Of a stretch of DNA of 64,000 nucleotides, positions 12,385-23,583 are shown in pieces. Position 1 is the first letter of the stretch, and the number at the start of each line of letters is the position of its first letter. The stretch comes from Gnetum montanum (taxonomy: Eukaryota; Streptophyta; Gnetopsida; Gnetales; Gnetaceae): positions 624,985 through 688,984 of the forward strand of contig MNCI01010025.1 in NCBI GenBank assembly GCA_015680685.1, read 5' to 3'. A program made the position numbers and the translations under genes. The notes beneath the pieces were generated by a model. The model searched no databases, had not been told where the DNA came from, and was given only the letters and a program-made list of their open reading frames with translations.

Positions 12385-12600
12385 ACTTTCATTCTTATAT
12401 GCTAGTTTTAGGTTGTTTTGGGCCGATGCTATTTTTGTACCATTTCAAACCATTGCGTAGATGCGCATTGCTAGTTTTAGGCCGTCTCAAGCCATCACTA
12501 GTTTTAGCCCATTTCAGGCCATGGTGTGAATGCACATTGCTAGTTTTAGGCCATTTTGGGCCATTGTGTAAATGTACAAGGATGGTGTGTGGGTAGGAAA
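12385..12600 (-). repeat. Dyad-motif array at the 3' end of the antisense gene (element B)
   Basis: Four or five plus-strand units of CTAGTTTTAGGCC with a dyad, best near 12540-12562 as TTTTAGGCCATTTTGGGCC, which is GGCC-N6-GGCC. It lies between the convergent ends of the antisense gene and the protease frame. D (29765-29975) and C (56235-56330) have the same GGCC version here, so this position has its own motif variant. Confidence 0.75.
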
Positions 12601-12611
12601 TAGTGGGGTTT

Positions 12612-13500
12612 TTATGTTAGGTGTAGTTGCTTCCTTACCCATCGTGGGTTGAGCAAAGCATAAGGCCAGAATGCGCTACTAGAGCCTTCATCTACATTGT
12701 TGCCCCTCACTTGGATGGGTAACTTAGCCCATGAATTTTCATTTTGGGGGTCAGCTTGTTGAGCTGGTCCTTCTACCAAATAGTCAGTGTGAGCTGTGGT
12801 AGGAACTTCATTCTCAAAATTTATAACCTCTGAGACCTATTCCATGTCTACATTGTGGATTGCTTGCATTTCTACCTCATCACCATGAATCACCACCTCT
12901 CTACCTGTGTAAGGCAGGTGGATCTCCTGGTGTATGGGTGAGGAGATAGCCCTAAGCTACCCTAACCATGATATCCCCAAGTTTAGGTTAAACTCAGGTA
13001 GTTCCTTGACCATGATGAACGTTGCACTTGTGAGGAACTCATCCCCTGCTATGAAGTCTATGTGGACTATGCCCTTCACCACAACCTACACCTCATTAAA
13101 CAACATTAGGCATGATGTCATTATGGGTTTGATCTGGTTGACCAAGCCCAACTTGTCCACAATAGGGAAGGGGATGACGTTTGTAGAAGCACCATCATCA
13201 ATGTGCACCCTTCGAATCCAATGTTGCTTGACCTAAATTGTGATGAAAAGGGGTGCTGTAGTCACCTGAACTCTTTCTAGATCTTGCCTAATGGCGCCAT
13301 TGTAGAAAGTTAGATAAGGTGGTTCTAGCATTATAGGTGTGGAGGGAAGCATGATCAAATACATTATTTCCTCTTCCACTAGCATGTCTTCATTGACTGG
13401 AATCATTTTCAACATGCAGATCAAAGCCTCATGGTGTGGGACGGATGTCATGATTAGGTCGTACAAGCTTAGTGTAGTATTTTTATTTTTTAAAGCTTGT
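12612..13500 (-). pseudogene. Aspartic protease and C-terminal linker (element B)
   Basis: The minus strand encodes TTLSLYDLIMTS, ALICMLKMIPVNEDM, then the active-site motif IDDGASTNVIPF near 13200-13180, then VDKLGLVNQIKP and NLNLGISWL. This matches plant Ty3 proteases with DGG/DGA-type active sites. The tail reads PYALLNPRWVRKQLHLT and stops at 12612. C (PYILLN, KKQLQASD, stop) and D (PYVPINPPKVRR) keep the same tail, so the stop shortly after the donor-like site is ancestral. Broken by several stops. Confidence 0.75.
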
Positions 13501-16425
13501 TTGACCTGAGTGAGGGTATCTAAGAGGTCTTGACTACCCCCCTGTTTAATGCTTTCCTCCTCTTCTATTCATCCTAGAAGAAAAATTTCCCAAGGAGGGG
13601 TGAATTTGGATCTAAGTTAAGACCCTTTTTGGCAGGGCAACGTGGACTGTGTGGTCATGGCAACGTTTATCTTTGGTGACAAAGGTAAAGAGGTAGGGGG
13701 TGAAGATGTAGGCTTGGGAAAACCTTGGGCAGTACTTGTCTTCAACATCTCACCTATAGAATGAAATTCTCACCTCTTAGGATGAGAAGGTTGCTTAGCT
13801 ATCTTGTGTGGGATGGGGGCTATCGAACGAGTTATCCCCCTGATAATAAATGGAGCTAAAGGTGTTAACAGATGGGGTAGCATGGTTTTCCTAGTAGGTG
13901 GCATAGAGATGGATGCTCGTGGAGGGACTCTTAGGATGGATGACTTTTGCGAGCTTCAACTAGCCATTGGTGGTGCTGGTGCACTATGCTGAGGCACATG
14001 GACCACGAATGATTGCTGGGGTGACCTAGGATTATTGTCAATACATATGGCATTGATGACATAACTAGCATTGTTAGCGTTGAGGGGGTCTATGTAGACA
14101 TGCATAGATTGGTTCTCAGGGTGTACTAGGTTGCTTTCATCCAACACTAGTTTCCCCTGATCGATTAATTTCTGGATGTCATCCTGTAGTGCTAGATAGT
14201 AATCTATGTTGTGATCATAGTATTGGTGGTAGTCAGAAAACCTATCCAGCATGAAGCATTTAGGAACCAGAGGCTTATTGGGCAAGGCCAAAGAAGGGTT
14301 CCTAAGCAACTCATAGTAGCGTTGATGTTTCCTGATTCCTTATTCCAACATTTTCTTGTGTTGTATATACCCTATTGCTAGTAGATGCTTTAGAAGGCCT
14401 AAAGGATTGAGAGGAAGTGGGGTGTACTTTGAGCAATCTTTACAGTCAAAGCTGGATTTTGGTTGCATAGATGTCTTAGGTGTGGGTATGGAAGATTGTT
14501 GTACATGACCCTGCTTGGGTGCAGGATTGGCTATGGATGTGGCCAGTTTCTTGTTGCTATTGTTACCATTGTTACTAGGTTTCGGCTTGGCCTCGGTCAT
14601 CACAGTGGCCACTATGGTTGTTGGGCCTTTACCATTTTCCGTCTTTGTGAAGGTGTTCTTATAGGCAACATAGGCTGGGTCTTTTCTTACCTCAGCTACA
14701 TCCTGTATGCTCTTAGTTTGAGTGAATGCTTGGCTAAGAGTGCGAGGAGTGAGATAGTTTAGTTTAGACTTGATGAAGTCATTCACTATGCCCTTAAAGA
14801 TGGACAATAATTGGGCCTCCATGATGGACTTGTAGATTTCGTTAAGGGTTTCACTCCAATGCTAAATGAACTTTTGGACTGGCTCTAAGGGGGCTTGCTT
14901 CATACTCATCCACTAATCTAGTGTGGTTTCTGACATCAAGTTGTACTTTAAGTGTTTCACAAATTGGGTTAGACGCTCTTTTAAAGATGAAATAGATGAG
15001 CGTGGTAGAGCTTTCTTGACTAGAGCCATGGAAAAGATATGAATAATCGTGTGTGGCCATTGTTGCAAAAGAAGGGATTCAAATCTAAAGGCAACAAAAT
15101 GTGCATTGGGATCTCCCTCCCCATCATACTTCATAAAGTGGGGGGAGAAACATCCTTGGGGGTAAGGTCAGAGGAGAGATTGTAGAGCTAATGGGATCAT
15201 CTTGGTAAAAGTCCATGACTTGTACTATCTTAGACCGAGTAGCTTTGAGGCATTTTATTTCCTTAGTGAGGGTCTAGATAAGCTAGAACTCTTGGTCTAG
15301 ATCTTGTGACGTTGTGGATGGTTGGGGCACTATAGAGGAAGCTCCCAACTATGGCATGGCAAGGGTGGTTGTGTGATCCATCGATGGTACCATTGGGATA
15401 ACCCCCACAGATGGTGCTACTTGCATTGTCCACCACCTAGTAGGTTTTGCTGGTGGAGCAACGACCATGAGTTGGACTATTGGATAGATTGCTTATGTTA
15501 CCAAAAACATAGACCACAACTTTATGTTGGGTTGTACCATTTGTAGGGTTTGGTATGTTTGAGGACAGACATAATGGGACATCTAGGATAGTTGTGGAAT
15601 ATGTGAAGAAGGTAATGGGGTCCACAATGTGGATGGGCCTGGGCCCACCACGGTGGGTGGAAAAGACGTGAACGTGGGAATGGAAATGGAAGTTACGTAC
15701 AACTATGAAGTAGGCATAGTATGAACATGCGGTAGGGTAGCTGTGATTGGTGTATAATGTGCTACAAGAATGGACTTCTGAATAGTTTGCAAAGGAATAG
15801 TGGTTGCAAATGAAATATGTGAAATAGGTGAGAAAGGGAGTTGAAATGCCATGGGGATGATGTGGCTACCCATTGTAGTTGTAGTTGCAAGTTACAGATG
15901 CTTAGGCATGATCACAAAAGGAGGTGTGATAGACAACGAATTGACCTAGAAGGATTGTGTAGGAGGGATTGGAACAGGGTTGGTTTAACCTGCCTCGTCT
16001 AATTGGGAATTGAGTTCCTCCTATCCTTCTTGGAAGGCATCATCCTAGTTGGACATTATGTCATGTTGCTCCCCAATCCTAGCCGACTTGATTAGCTAGT
16101 CTAGAAGCCATTAGTTCATCTATGTCAAAGGTATGGAAGCATTGGGAGTGGGAACAAATTCCTTCCCATTATAGTAAGCGAACTCGAAGCTACATTTGTC
16201 TTCAAGTTCATGTAAATCCAAGGGAATATTTGCCTACACCTTTGCATAAAGGAGGTTATAGTGCTCATGTTTCTGGGACAAGCCCTCAGGTCCCCAATTA
16301 TGGATCCTGAGGGATCGATGTGTTTCCATCATTGGGTTTAGTGGTTTTTTGGCACTAGTGGTGCCTTGAACCAGGGTAGGAACCTTGACATTGAAGGTAT
16401 TAGCAATAGTAGTTTTAGAATTCAT
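13501..16425 (-). pseudogene. Gag (element B)
   Basis: Start ATG at 16425 by alignment with D, G and H (MNSKTTIANTFNVKVP, QGTTSAKKPL, NWGPEGLSQKHEHYN). A Pro/Thr-rich region, a capsid region of the plant retrotransposon gag type (KLNYLTPRTLSQAFTQTKSI), a Lys/Asn-rich stretch, FDCKDCSKYTPLPLNP and GYIQHKKMLE follow. After that come FSDYHQYYDHNIDYYLALQ and DIQKLIDQGKLVLDE, the remains of the C-x2-H, CGHxTDYC motif that typifies Tat-lineage gag. It would have formed the virus-like particle. Frames are broken repeatedly. Confidence 0.75.
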
Positions 16426-17056
16426 TGTTACAAAGCTAGGAAATTTTGCAAATGGAAGAAAGAAAAGAAATTGGAAAGCTAAATAGTTTTATAGACAAGA
16501 AAAATGCATGAATTGAAAAGCAATCAAAAGGCTTTATGTCTTGCTGGGCTCCCAAGGAACTATCGAGGCAACCGATCTTTACCACATGATGTGTAAACAT
16601 CCATAGAAGGATATCACATTTACACTGGTGTGCAATAGGGTACAGAGCACATGCAAGACTATCATAAGATAGGCAAGAAAAATGCAGGAGTATGAAAGTA
16701 ATAAAAAAGGCCTTATGTCTTGCTAGGCTCCTCAAGAACTGTTGAGGTGATTAATCTATATCACATGATGCATAAACAACCACAGAAGGGTGTCACATTT
16801 ATGTTGGTGTAGGATAGGGTACAGAGCATGTGCAAGACTACCGTAAGATAGGCCAGTCAACTAGTGATTGGAGGCTTTATGTCCTGTAGGATTCCTGAGG
16901 AACCGTTGAGGCAACCAATCTACAACACATGATGTGTAAAGAATCATAGATGGATGTCAAGTTTATGCTAATGTGTATCAGGGTGTAAAAGGCTTACAAG
17001 ACTACCATGACATGTGAAAAGTGCACTAGAAGGACCTCCTTCTAGCATTAGAAAAC
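16426..17056 (-). repeat. Leader tandem repeats (element B 5' UTR)
   Basis: Three copies of a roughly 180 bp unit between the LTR and gag. On the plus strand each has GGCTTTATGTCYTG, a short hairpin region such as GGATTCCTGAGGAACC, then a box ending CACATGATG and GGGTACAGAGCAYRTGCAAG. The units start near 16525, 16705 and 16865. G, D and H leaders have the same family. Confidence 0.75.
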
Positions 17057-18694
17057 TGTAGTGACCAAAAATGTCAGTAGTTGGAAAACACCAAGAGGTT
17101 AGTAGTCATTGATAGTCTCAACCCCGTATCTATGGGAGGGCCATGTTGGATAAAATAGAAATAGGGTGCCCTAAATGGTATGTTTAATTAGATAGGAACT
17201 TAGTCAATGTTTATATAACCTTTTGCAACATGTGATTCAAAAGAAAAGTTTATGGCATAAAAATGATATTTTTAAACATAAGTGATGTGGGAAAAAGTGT
17301 AAAATGCGATGATAAACTAGAAAGAAAAGTAGAATGTAGTTAGAAAAATGCACACTTCAAAGCTATGGCTTTGCTCTATTAAGGTGGATACAATCAGTTG
17401 CATAGTGTTGAGAAATGCAAAGATCTTGAGAGTAACCAAGATGTGTAGAGCAAGACGATTGTGCACTTGAATGTGGGCTATGGCATCAACAATAGAAAAT
17501 ACTACCAAGGTGGGTAGCAAAAGGTAGAACGAAATGCCAATAGAGAGTGCTAATTATTTACAATGTTAAACAAGAAGCTTATAATGCTCAAGGCTACAGG
17601 GCTAGCCTTTCGCTTGTCACTCAACAAAATTGTTAGCCGACGAGAATGCCAAAAAGATCAAAATCTACTCGAAGTGCTCAAAAGTCTCCAAGCTAGCCAA
17701 AAGTATCAAAGTAGAAAAATTAGAATAAAAAAGTCCTTTGACCATTATTTTATAAGATATTTATAGGACCAAGGGCATGCAAAAGGGATGGTTTAGATTC
17801 CACATGCCTTGGGCCCACGTTGAGATGTCTGTGCTTGCATGACCATTGTAATTATGAGCCTGCCACATCATAATTGCATCATCAACATCTGGAGATGTAT
17901 GAAAATGGTGAAATTAGGTGAAGTGCATTGATGTCGCACAACCACCCATCATGCGTTGTTGTGCTTTGTAGCGTAGCATGTTTGGCGTACCATAGCATCT
18001 TGTATCGTGTTTCGATACATGTGTGTTGCATGTTTGCTATGCTATGCTACACTATGTAGCGTAGTGAATGGCCTTAGTTGCAAAGTTAAAAAAATTTGCT
18101 GATCTACAAAATTCGCCTTTTAGACTGTGAAACTTGTGAATCTTGCTGATCCCACCCTTTGAGTTACCTTCTGTCACTTCTGCAGGATTGCTACACCTTG
18201 CTACGTAATGTAGCTCAGCATAGCGTAGTAGCAAACATGGTCCATTGCTTTTTAATGAAAGGAGACATTGCTAAAGGACTTGAAGTCAGGCGAGGGGACT
18301 AATTGTCAACATTTTGCTATGCTATGCTATTCTACATAGAGTAGCGTAGAGTAGCACTTCATTCTACAATTGTTTTCTAAAGCTTGCTACACTACATAGC
18401 GAGGTGTAGCATAGCATGGAGAACTTCGTGACTTAAAAAATTGCCAAATGGTTTTGCACATCCTAAGCACTACTAATAGCTCCATGCATTGTGTCTCTGT
18501 AGGCTATCAGCTGGATAAACTACTCAGGTGGGTAGGCAAAATGATCCATAGAGCCTGTTCATGTCTAAGGTAGAAAATTTTCTAAACTAGCTAGCCTGAG
18601 CTTAGAGCATTTTTTTCTTGAAGGACTTTCATAGCATTGCCTGAACTACAAAGTCTTGGTGAAGCAAGCATGCCTTCAAATTTTAGGTCTTTCA
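17057..18694 (-). repeat. 5' LTR of element B
   Basis: 1638 bp. In the element's orientation it starts TGAAAGACCTAAAATTTGAA at 18694 and ends GGTCACTACA at 17057. GCTATGCTA-type palindromes occur near 17970-18065 and 18300-18420. The TATA box (TATAAATA) is at 17758-17765. Next after the LTR is GTTTTCTAATGCTAGAAGG, conserved in D and H but without the usual TGG of a tRNA primer-binding site. Confidence 0.85.
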
Positions 18695-19440
18695 ATTACT
18701 ATCTCTAAACCCTACTCCATGTCAATGTTGTTAATGGCTTGGGTAGTTATTTCATCATTGTAGATCATCACTTCCCCACCCACATAGGGTAAGTTGATTT
18801 CTTAAAGTATAGGTAAGGAAACAACCCTTAGTTGGGCTAACCATGATCTCCCCAGGATCAAGTTGAACCTAGGAATCTCCTCCACTACAATGAATACTAC
18901 ACTCATGGGGAATTGGTCCCCTACCACGAAGTTGATGTGGACAATCCCCTTGACCATCACTTGCATCCCATTGAAGGAAATAATGCATGAAGTTGTTGTG
19001 AGATTGATTTAATCTACCAAGCCCAACTTGTCAATGATAGGAAATGGGATTACATTGGTGGCAGCTCCATCATGAATGTGTACCTTGCGAACATTGTATT
19101 GGCCCTCCTGAATGGTGATGAACATGGGAGTGATTGTTACTTGATCCTTTACTGTCATCTTTAATAGATTTTTGTTGGAATGTTATTTGGCTGGGCCATG
19201 GTTCTTTGATCATAGGGGGAAGTATGACTACATGAATGGATTTTTCTTCAGTCAACAGGTTTTTGCTAATGGGAATAGACATCAACATGTAAACCATTTC
19301 CTCACAATGCATTGTATAGGTCATTATTAGGTCATATAAGCTTATTGTTGTATTTCTCTATTTTAAAGCCGATTTAACTTGTGAAAGGACATTCAAAATG
19401 TCTTGCCCGCCATCTTGTTGTTTGCTAATTTCTCCTCTTT
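18695..19440 (-). pseudogene. Protease fragment (element G)
   Basis: The minus strand carries a protease matching B and C: VYMLMSIPISKNLLTEE, then an active-site region with GAATNVIPFPIIDKLGLV near 19080-19020, then a NLILGRSWLA-like stretch near 18850. B interrupts the linker after it at 18694/18695. Stops and small indels throughout. Confidence 0.65.
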
Positions 19441-22275
19441 CATATGCCCCAAGAGGCAAATTTCTCGAGGGGGAGTGATTTTAGGTTGAACACTAGGCTC
19501 TCTTGGATTGAAAGGTGATGGTTGCATTTGTATGTTGCTATTAGTTGTTGATGATGGGGATACGGTTAGGGGGATCTAGCACAATACGTTCCCTAGCCAA
19601 GTTTCCTGCTAGAGGCTCTTCACGCTTCTTTGGATAGGGGGGGTGGGGTGCAACCTTCATTGCTTGATTTTGTGTTGGAAGGGGAGGAAATTACATGCTT
19701 TGGCACCTTAATGAGAATGGTACTTGCATTGTTGTAGTGGGTTGCAGTGTAGTTTTTAGCACCAAGGATGTAGAAGATGTTTAACAAGGAGCCCTAATGA
19801 CAAAGGGGGCTTGCAACTTAGTGGTTATTAGCATTTCTGCATTTTGAGGAGGCACAAAAAGCACAAATGGTTGCTGAGGTGCTTTAGGGTTATTGTCAAT
19901 GCTAATAACATTGATGGTGTAGCTTGCATTGTTCATGTTTATGGGATCTTTGTAGATGCCCATTGACTAGTTTTTAGGCTGAATGGGACTACTCTCCTCC
20001 AAGACCAACTTTCCCTAATCTATCATGCATTGTATGTCATCTTATAATGCTAAGGAGTAATCTATATCATGTCCACATAGTTGGTGATAATCATAGAAAT
20101 AATCTAACCTAAAATTCTTAGGCATTTACAGTTCATTGGGAGTAGCAAAGGATGAGTTCCAAAGAACTTCATAGTACCTTTGATGGTGTTTAATAGCCTC
20201 CTCCAACATTCATTTGTGCTGTATACACCTAGCTCCTAACAATTTCTTCAAAAGATCTAAATTCTTAATCATTAATGGGGTATAATTTGAGTGATCCTTA
20301 TGCTCAAAGTTTGTTCTTGGCTAGGTTTGGACCATACATGTGAGGGTTGAGGACTCACCTATGTTGCTGGGCCCAAGTGTGACATTACTAGGAGAATTGG
20401 GTGTTGTGGAAACCTTATTGTTGTTGTTGTTGGTGGGCTTGGTTTCCTTGGCCACAAGAGCCACTATTTTTGCTAAGGCCTTGCCATTTTCTTTGTCTTT
20501 CTTAATGTGTGCATTCCTATAGGCCACATATGTTGGGTCCCTACTAGCCTTCACCGCATCCTAGATGCTCTTGGTTTGAGTAAAGGCTTGGCTAAGGCAA
20601 CATAGGGCTAGGTAGTAGAGCTTAGACTTAATGAAGTCATCAACCACACCCTTAAAGATGGCTAATAAATGGGACTCAACAATTAACTCACATATCTTGT
20701 TTAAGCTTTCACTCCAATGTTGTATAAATTTTTGCACAAATTTTAGTAGATCCTACATAACACTCCTGAGATAGTCTAAAGTGACTTCTAGTTTGAAGTT
20801 GTAATTGAAGTGGGTCATTAATTGAATTAGCAGTTGCTCGAAAGTTGAGATGTAGATGCATGAAAGTACAAGGTACTAGTTCAAAGCTTTGCCTATTAGA
20901 GAAATGGAAAAAGCATGAATGATGGTGTGAGGTCATTTTTGCAACAACAAGAATTTAGTTCTGAAGGTGACCAAATGTGCATTCGGATTACCATCCCCAT
21001 TGTATTTTGTAAATTGGGGAAGTGGCACTCTAGGGAGAAACATGAGCATAGGGACAACTGGGCTGATAGGATCATCATGGTAAAAGTCCATGACCTAGAT
21101 GGTTTCAAAACTAGTGGCCTTAAGTCATTTGATCTTTTTAGTGAGGGTCTAGATGAGTTGGAAATCTTGATCAAGACCAAGGGATGTTGTAGGTTGTTGT
21201 GAGGCTGCTGAAGCAAGGATTGCTGGTGGCATCAATGGTGTGGTTGCTAGTCCTACCCATGGTGCTGCAGCAGCAAATCCCACCAATAGTGTCATTTTCA
21301 TAGCCTACAACCTAGTTGGCGGTGCTATGGGAATGGCTACCATAGGTGACGACGTATCGATAGTCATCTTCCCAGTGGTGTGGGTGGCCCATGGCCCCAT
21401 GTTCAGTTGTGCTACATGTGGAAATTGATATGTTTGAGGCTACCTACATGGTTGCACATGAGATGTCTAAGTTACTAGAAAATAGATGGTTATTGTCCAC
21501 CATGTGGTCAGGGTTGGACCTACTATTGATGGTGGGATAGATGCAAATGAGGAAACTGAAGCAAAACATACATGAAGTTGTGATGTAGGTAAAGTGTGCA
21601 CATATGGTAGCGTAGACGTCACTGACATTAGGTGCAATACTCGGGTGAACTAAGAAGGAAGGGTGATTGGGAATGAAGTTGAAAGGCCTATATGCTAGCA
21701 TGTTGAAAAGATTGGGTGGCTACCCATTTCCATAAAGGGTTGAGGTTGTGACACTATCACGGTGATAGAAAAGGGGTTGGAAAACTATGACTAATGTGAA
21801 TGGGAAATGGAGCTAGTAGGGACATTTGTGGTGTAGATTGAATGACCACATTCTAAGTTGGAGTCCAAATCCTCTTGGCCATCTTGGAAGGTTTCCTTGT
21901 AGTGGGATGCAGCATCCTATTCTCTTGCCTTTCTTACTTGGAAAAGTTGGTTTAGCATCCATTGGTATGTCTCGATCAATAGGATGGTGATATCGGTAGT
22001 AGTGATGAAATCCCTTCTGTTTTGATAGATGAACTTGATGTTATGTTTCTCTTTGAATTCACAATGTTCTAAGGGTAGATTGTCTTGAATTTTTGAACAT
22101 AGAATGTGTATTGCTCCTTTTCTTGCAATTGGTATTCGAGCGATTTCTACCACTGTCTAAGAAACTATCATAGCATTAGCACTAGACTAGGCAGTTGCTT
22201 GGGACCTACGATATTATAGATGGAGTAGGGAACCTCCTGGTTCAAGGTGTGAATGGAAGTGGTTGTAGGAATCAT
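19441..22275 (-). pseudogene. Gag (element G)
   Basis: Start ATG at 22275 (MIPTTTSIHTLNQEVPYS) by alignment with B, D and H. Then CSKIQDNLPLEHCEFKEKHN, a Pro/Thr-rich region, a capsid region including DPTYVAYRNAHIKKDKENGK, and a C-terminal part with MGIYKDPINMNNASYTINV and DNNPKAPQQPFVLFVPP, which match NANNASYVINAI and DNNPRSPQQSFVVHVP in B. Disrupted by many stops. Confidence 0.7.
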
Positions 22276-22898
22276 TTCTATTATGAAATAGGTGTAAACA
22301 TAAAGGGTATATGTAGGAAATAGTTGCAAACAATGTGTTGTTATGATGAGTGGTTGTAGTTAAAAAAGTGGAAAAGAGAAGGCTGAAACTAGGTACGCTT
22401 AGAAGTGTCGGAAATTGGTTTTCTTCACTGTTACACCTACTACACTGAGCAAGATTGCTATGCTATAGAAGATGCAAGTAGCGTAACATGATGGGTAGTG
22501 TATCACAATGAATAGTGTAAGACAATAGAGGGGTGTTATGTGGTAGGTAGTGTAACACTATAGATAGGTGTTACATAATATGTAGTGTAACACTATAGAT
22601 GGGTGTTATGCAAACTAAGTAAGGGATTGGCATAGCACACCAATTGGTTCACTATGCCACATAGACTATAAGTAGCATAGTGTAGTTAGTAGGAAATGTG
22701 GTACAATAAATAATTAGAGGCTTTCATCCTGCAGGGTTCCAGGGGAACTATCATTGCTACTAGTCTGCACCACTTAGTGCATAGACACCACAAGGGTGTC
22801 ATGTCTATGCTAGTAGGTAGTGGGGTACACACAGTATGTAGGATTATCCATGATGCATAGAAAGGGCATAAAGAGGTCCTCCTTCTAGTTCTAGAAAT
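22276..22898 (-). other. Leader of element G
   Basis: Non-coding. About one leader unit lies at 22705-22860 (GAGGCTTTCATCCTGCAGGG, CACCACTTAGTGC). Before it, 22440-22680 has short repeats of TAGTGTAACACTATAGAT with GGTGTTAY. Directly next to the LTR is CTAGAACTAGAAGGAGGACC, the conserved post-LTR box. Confidence 0.6.
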
Positions 22899-23583
22899 TG
22901 TAGGGATAGAAAACATTGGTGGCTAGAACACTGAGAGGTTATTGGCCATATAGCCTAACCTTGAATCGATGTGAGGGCCATGCTAGAGTAAATAGAAATG
23001 GGGTGCCTTGCACAGTCTGGTCCATCAAACAAGGACTTAATCAATGTACAATAACCTTTTCTAAACAATTTTTTAAGGATTTTAGGTAGAACTTAAGTGA
23101 TGAATGTAAACTAATAAACAATGATTCCAAATATGGTGATAGCAAAAAGAAATGAAACATGGTTGAGTGAGAGAGTGCACTACCCCAAAATTGGGGGATT
23201 CAATCTTTGTTTGGCTAGAGAAGGTGTACAACTAATGCGCAGTATGGATTGGCACAACTTACAATTGAACAGTATGATCACAACTCCTTAACTATTGTCA
23301 ATGATCTGCTAACAGGAACTGATGAACCAATTCTTGTTCGGCTAGGAGAGATCTAGGAGGTGCTACTATTGGGGTTTTCTATTTGTTAACCTTCTTCTTT
23401 CTGGTCTCTTTTCCAAACCCAGTTTCTAGGAAGCTAATTTCCAAGATGCTAATTGTAAGAAAGCAAAAATGCCAAAATGCCAAACTTCAAAGCCAACCCT
23501 TTGAACATTGTTCACTAGGGTGTTTATAGGGCCCAGATTAGGAGAAATACATGATCTAGATGCCATGTGTCTTGGGTCCCATA
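22899..23583 (-). repeat. Partial 5' LTR of element G (interrupted by D)
   Basis: Ends (minus strand) with TCTATCCCTACA at 22899, like the ends of the other LTRs. A TATA-like TATAAACA lies at 23521-23528. The rest of U3 was separated by the D insertion; I could not confirm that it resumes at 40417. Confidence 0.65.
23579..23583 (+). repeat. Target site duplication, left copy (element D)
   Basis: CCATA directly before the TG of the D 5' LTR. It is repeated at 40412-40416 directly after the CA end of the D 3' LTR. A 5-bp duplication is standard for Ty3/gypsy integrases. Confidence 0.85.

Larger units (their letters stand above)
7123..12638 (-). other. Putative protease-RT intron of element B carrying an antisense gene
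   Basis: On the minus strand the protease frame reaches CCACGATGG, then GTAAGG (first intron base 12638). The RT frame begins after CATTTTGGTAG (last intron base 7123) with GTTAGGCAAAAG. Joining them in phase 0 would fuse protease directly to the RT lead-in; unspliced, the protease frame stops eight codons later at 12612. C and D have equivalent borders, also phase 0. Ogre elements are known to have an intron at this place, but this segment holds a whole gene on the other strand. Splicing itself is inferred. Confidence 0.6.
3378..18694 (-). mobile_element. Element B: Tat-like Ty3 retrotransposon with antisense gene, 3' end interrupted by A
   Basis: Read on the minus strand: 5' LTR (18694-17057), leader repeats, gag-protease (16425-12612), a long insert with an antisense gene, RT/RNase H, integrase, dyad array, then a break where element A entered the 3' UTR. 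The 3' LTR is outside the window. On the right, after TTTCA at 18694, the sequence becomes the protease region of element G. Many TAG, TAA and TGA codons show it is long dead. Confidence 0.85.
18695..23583 (-). mobile_element. Element G: remnant of a Tat-like Ty3 element, host of B and D
   Basis: Contains, on the minus strand, part of the 5' LTR (from 23583 to 22899), leader, gag and the protease up to position 18695, where B entered. The LTR is cut at 23583 by D, whose target duplication CCATA occupies 23579-23583 and 40412-40416. G pol is not in the window. G is therefore older than B and D. Confidence 0.8.
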
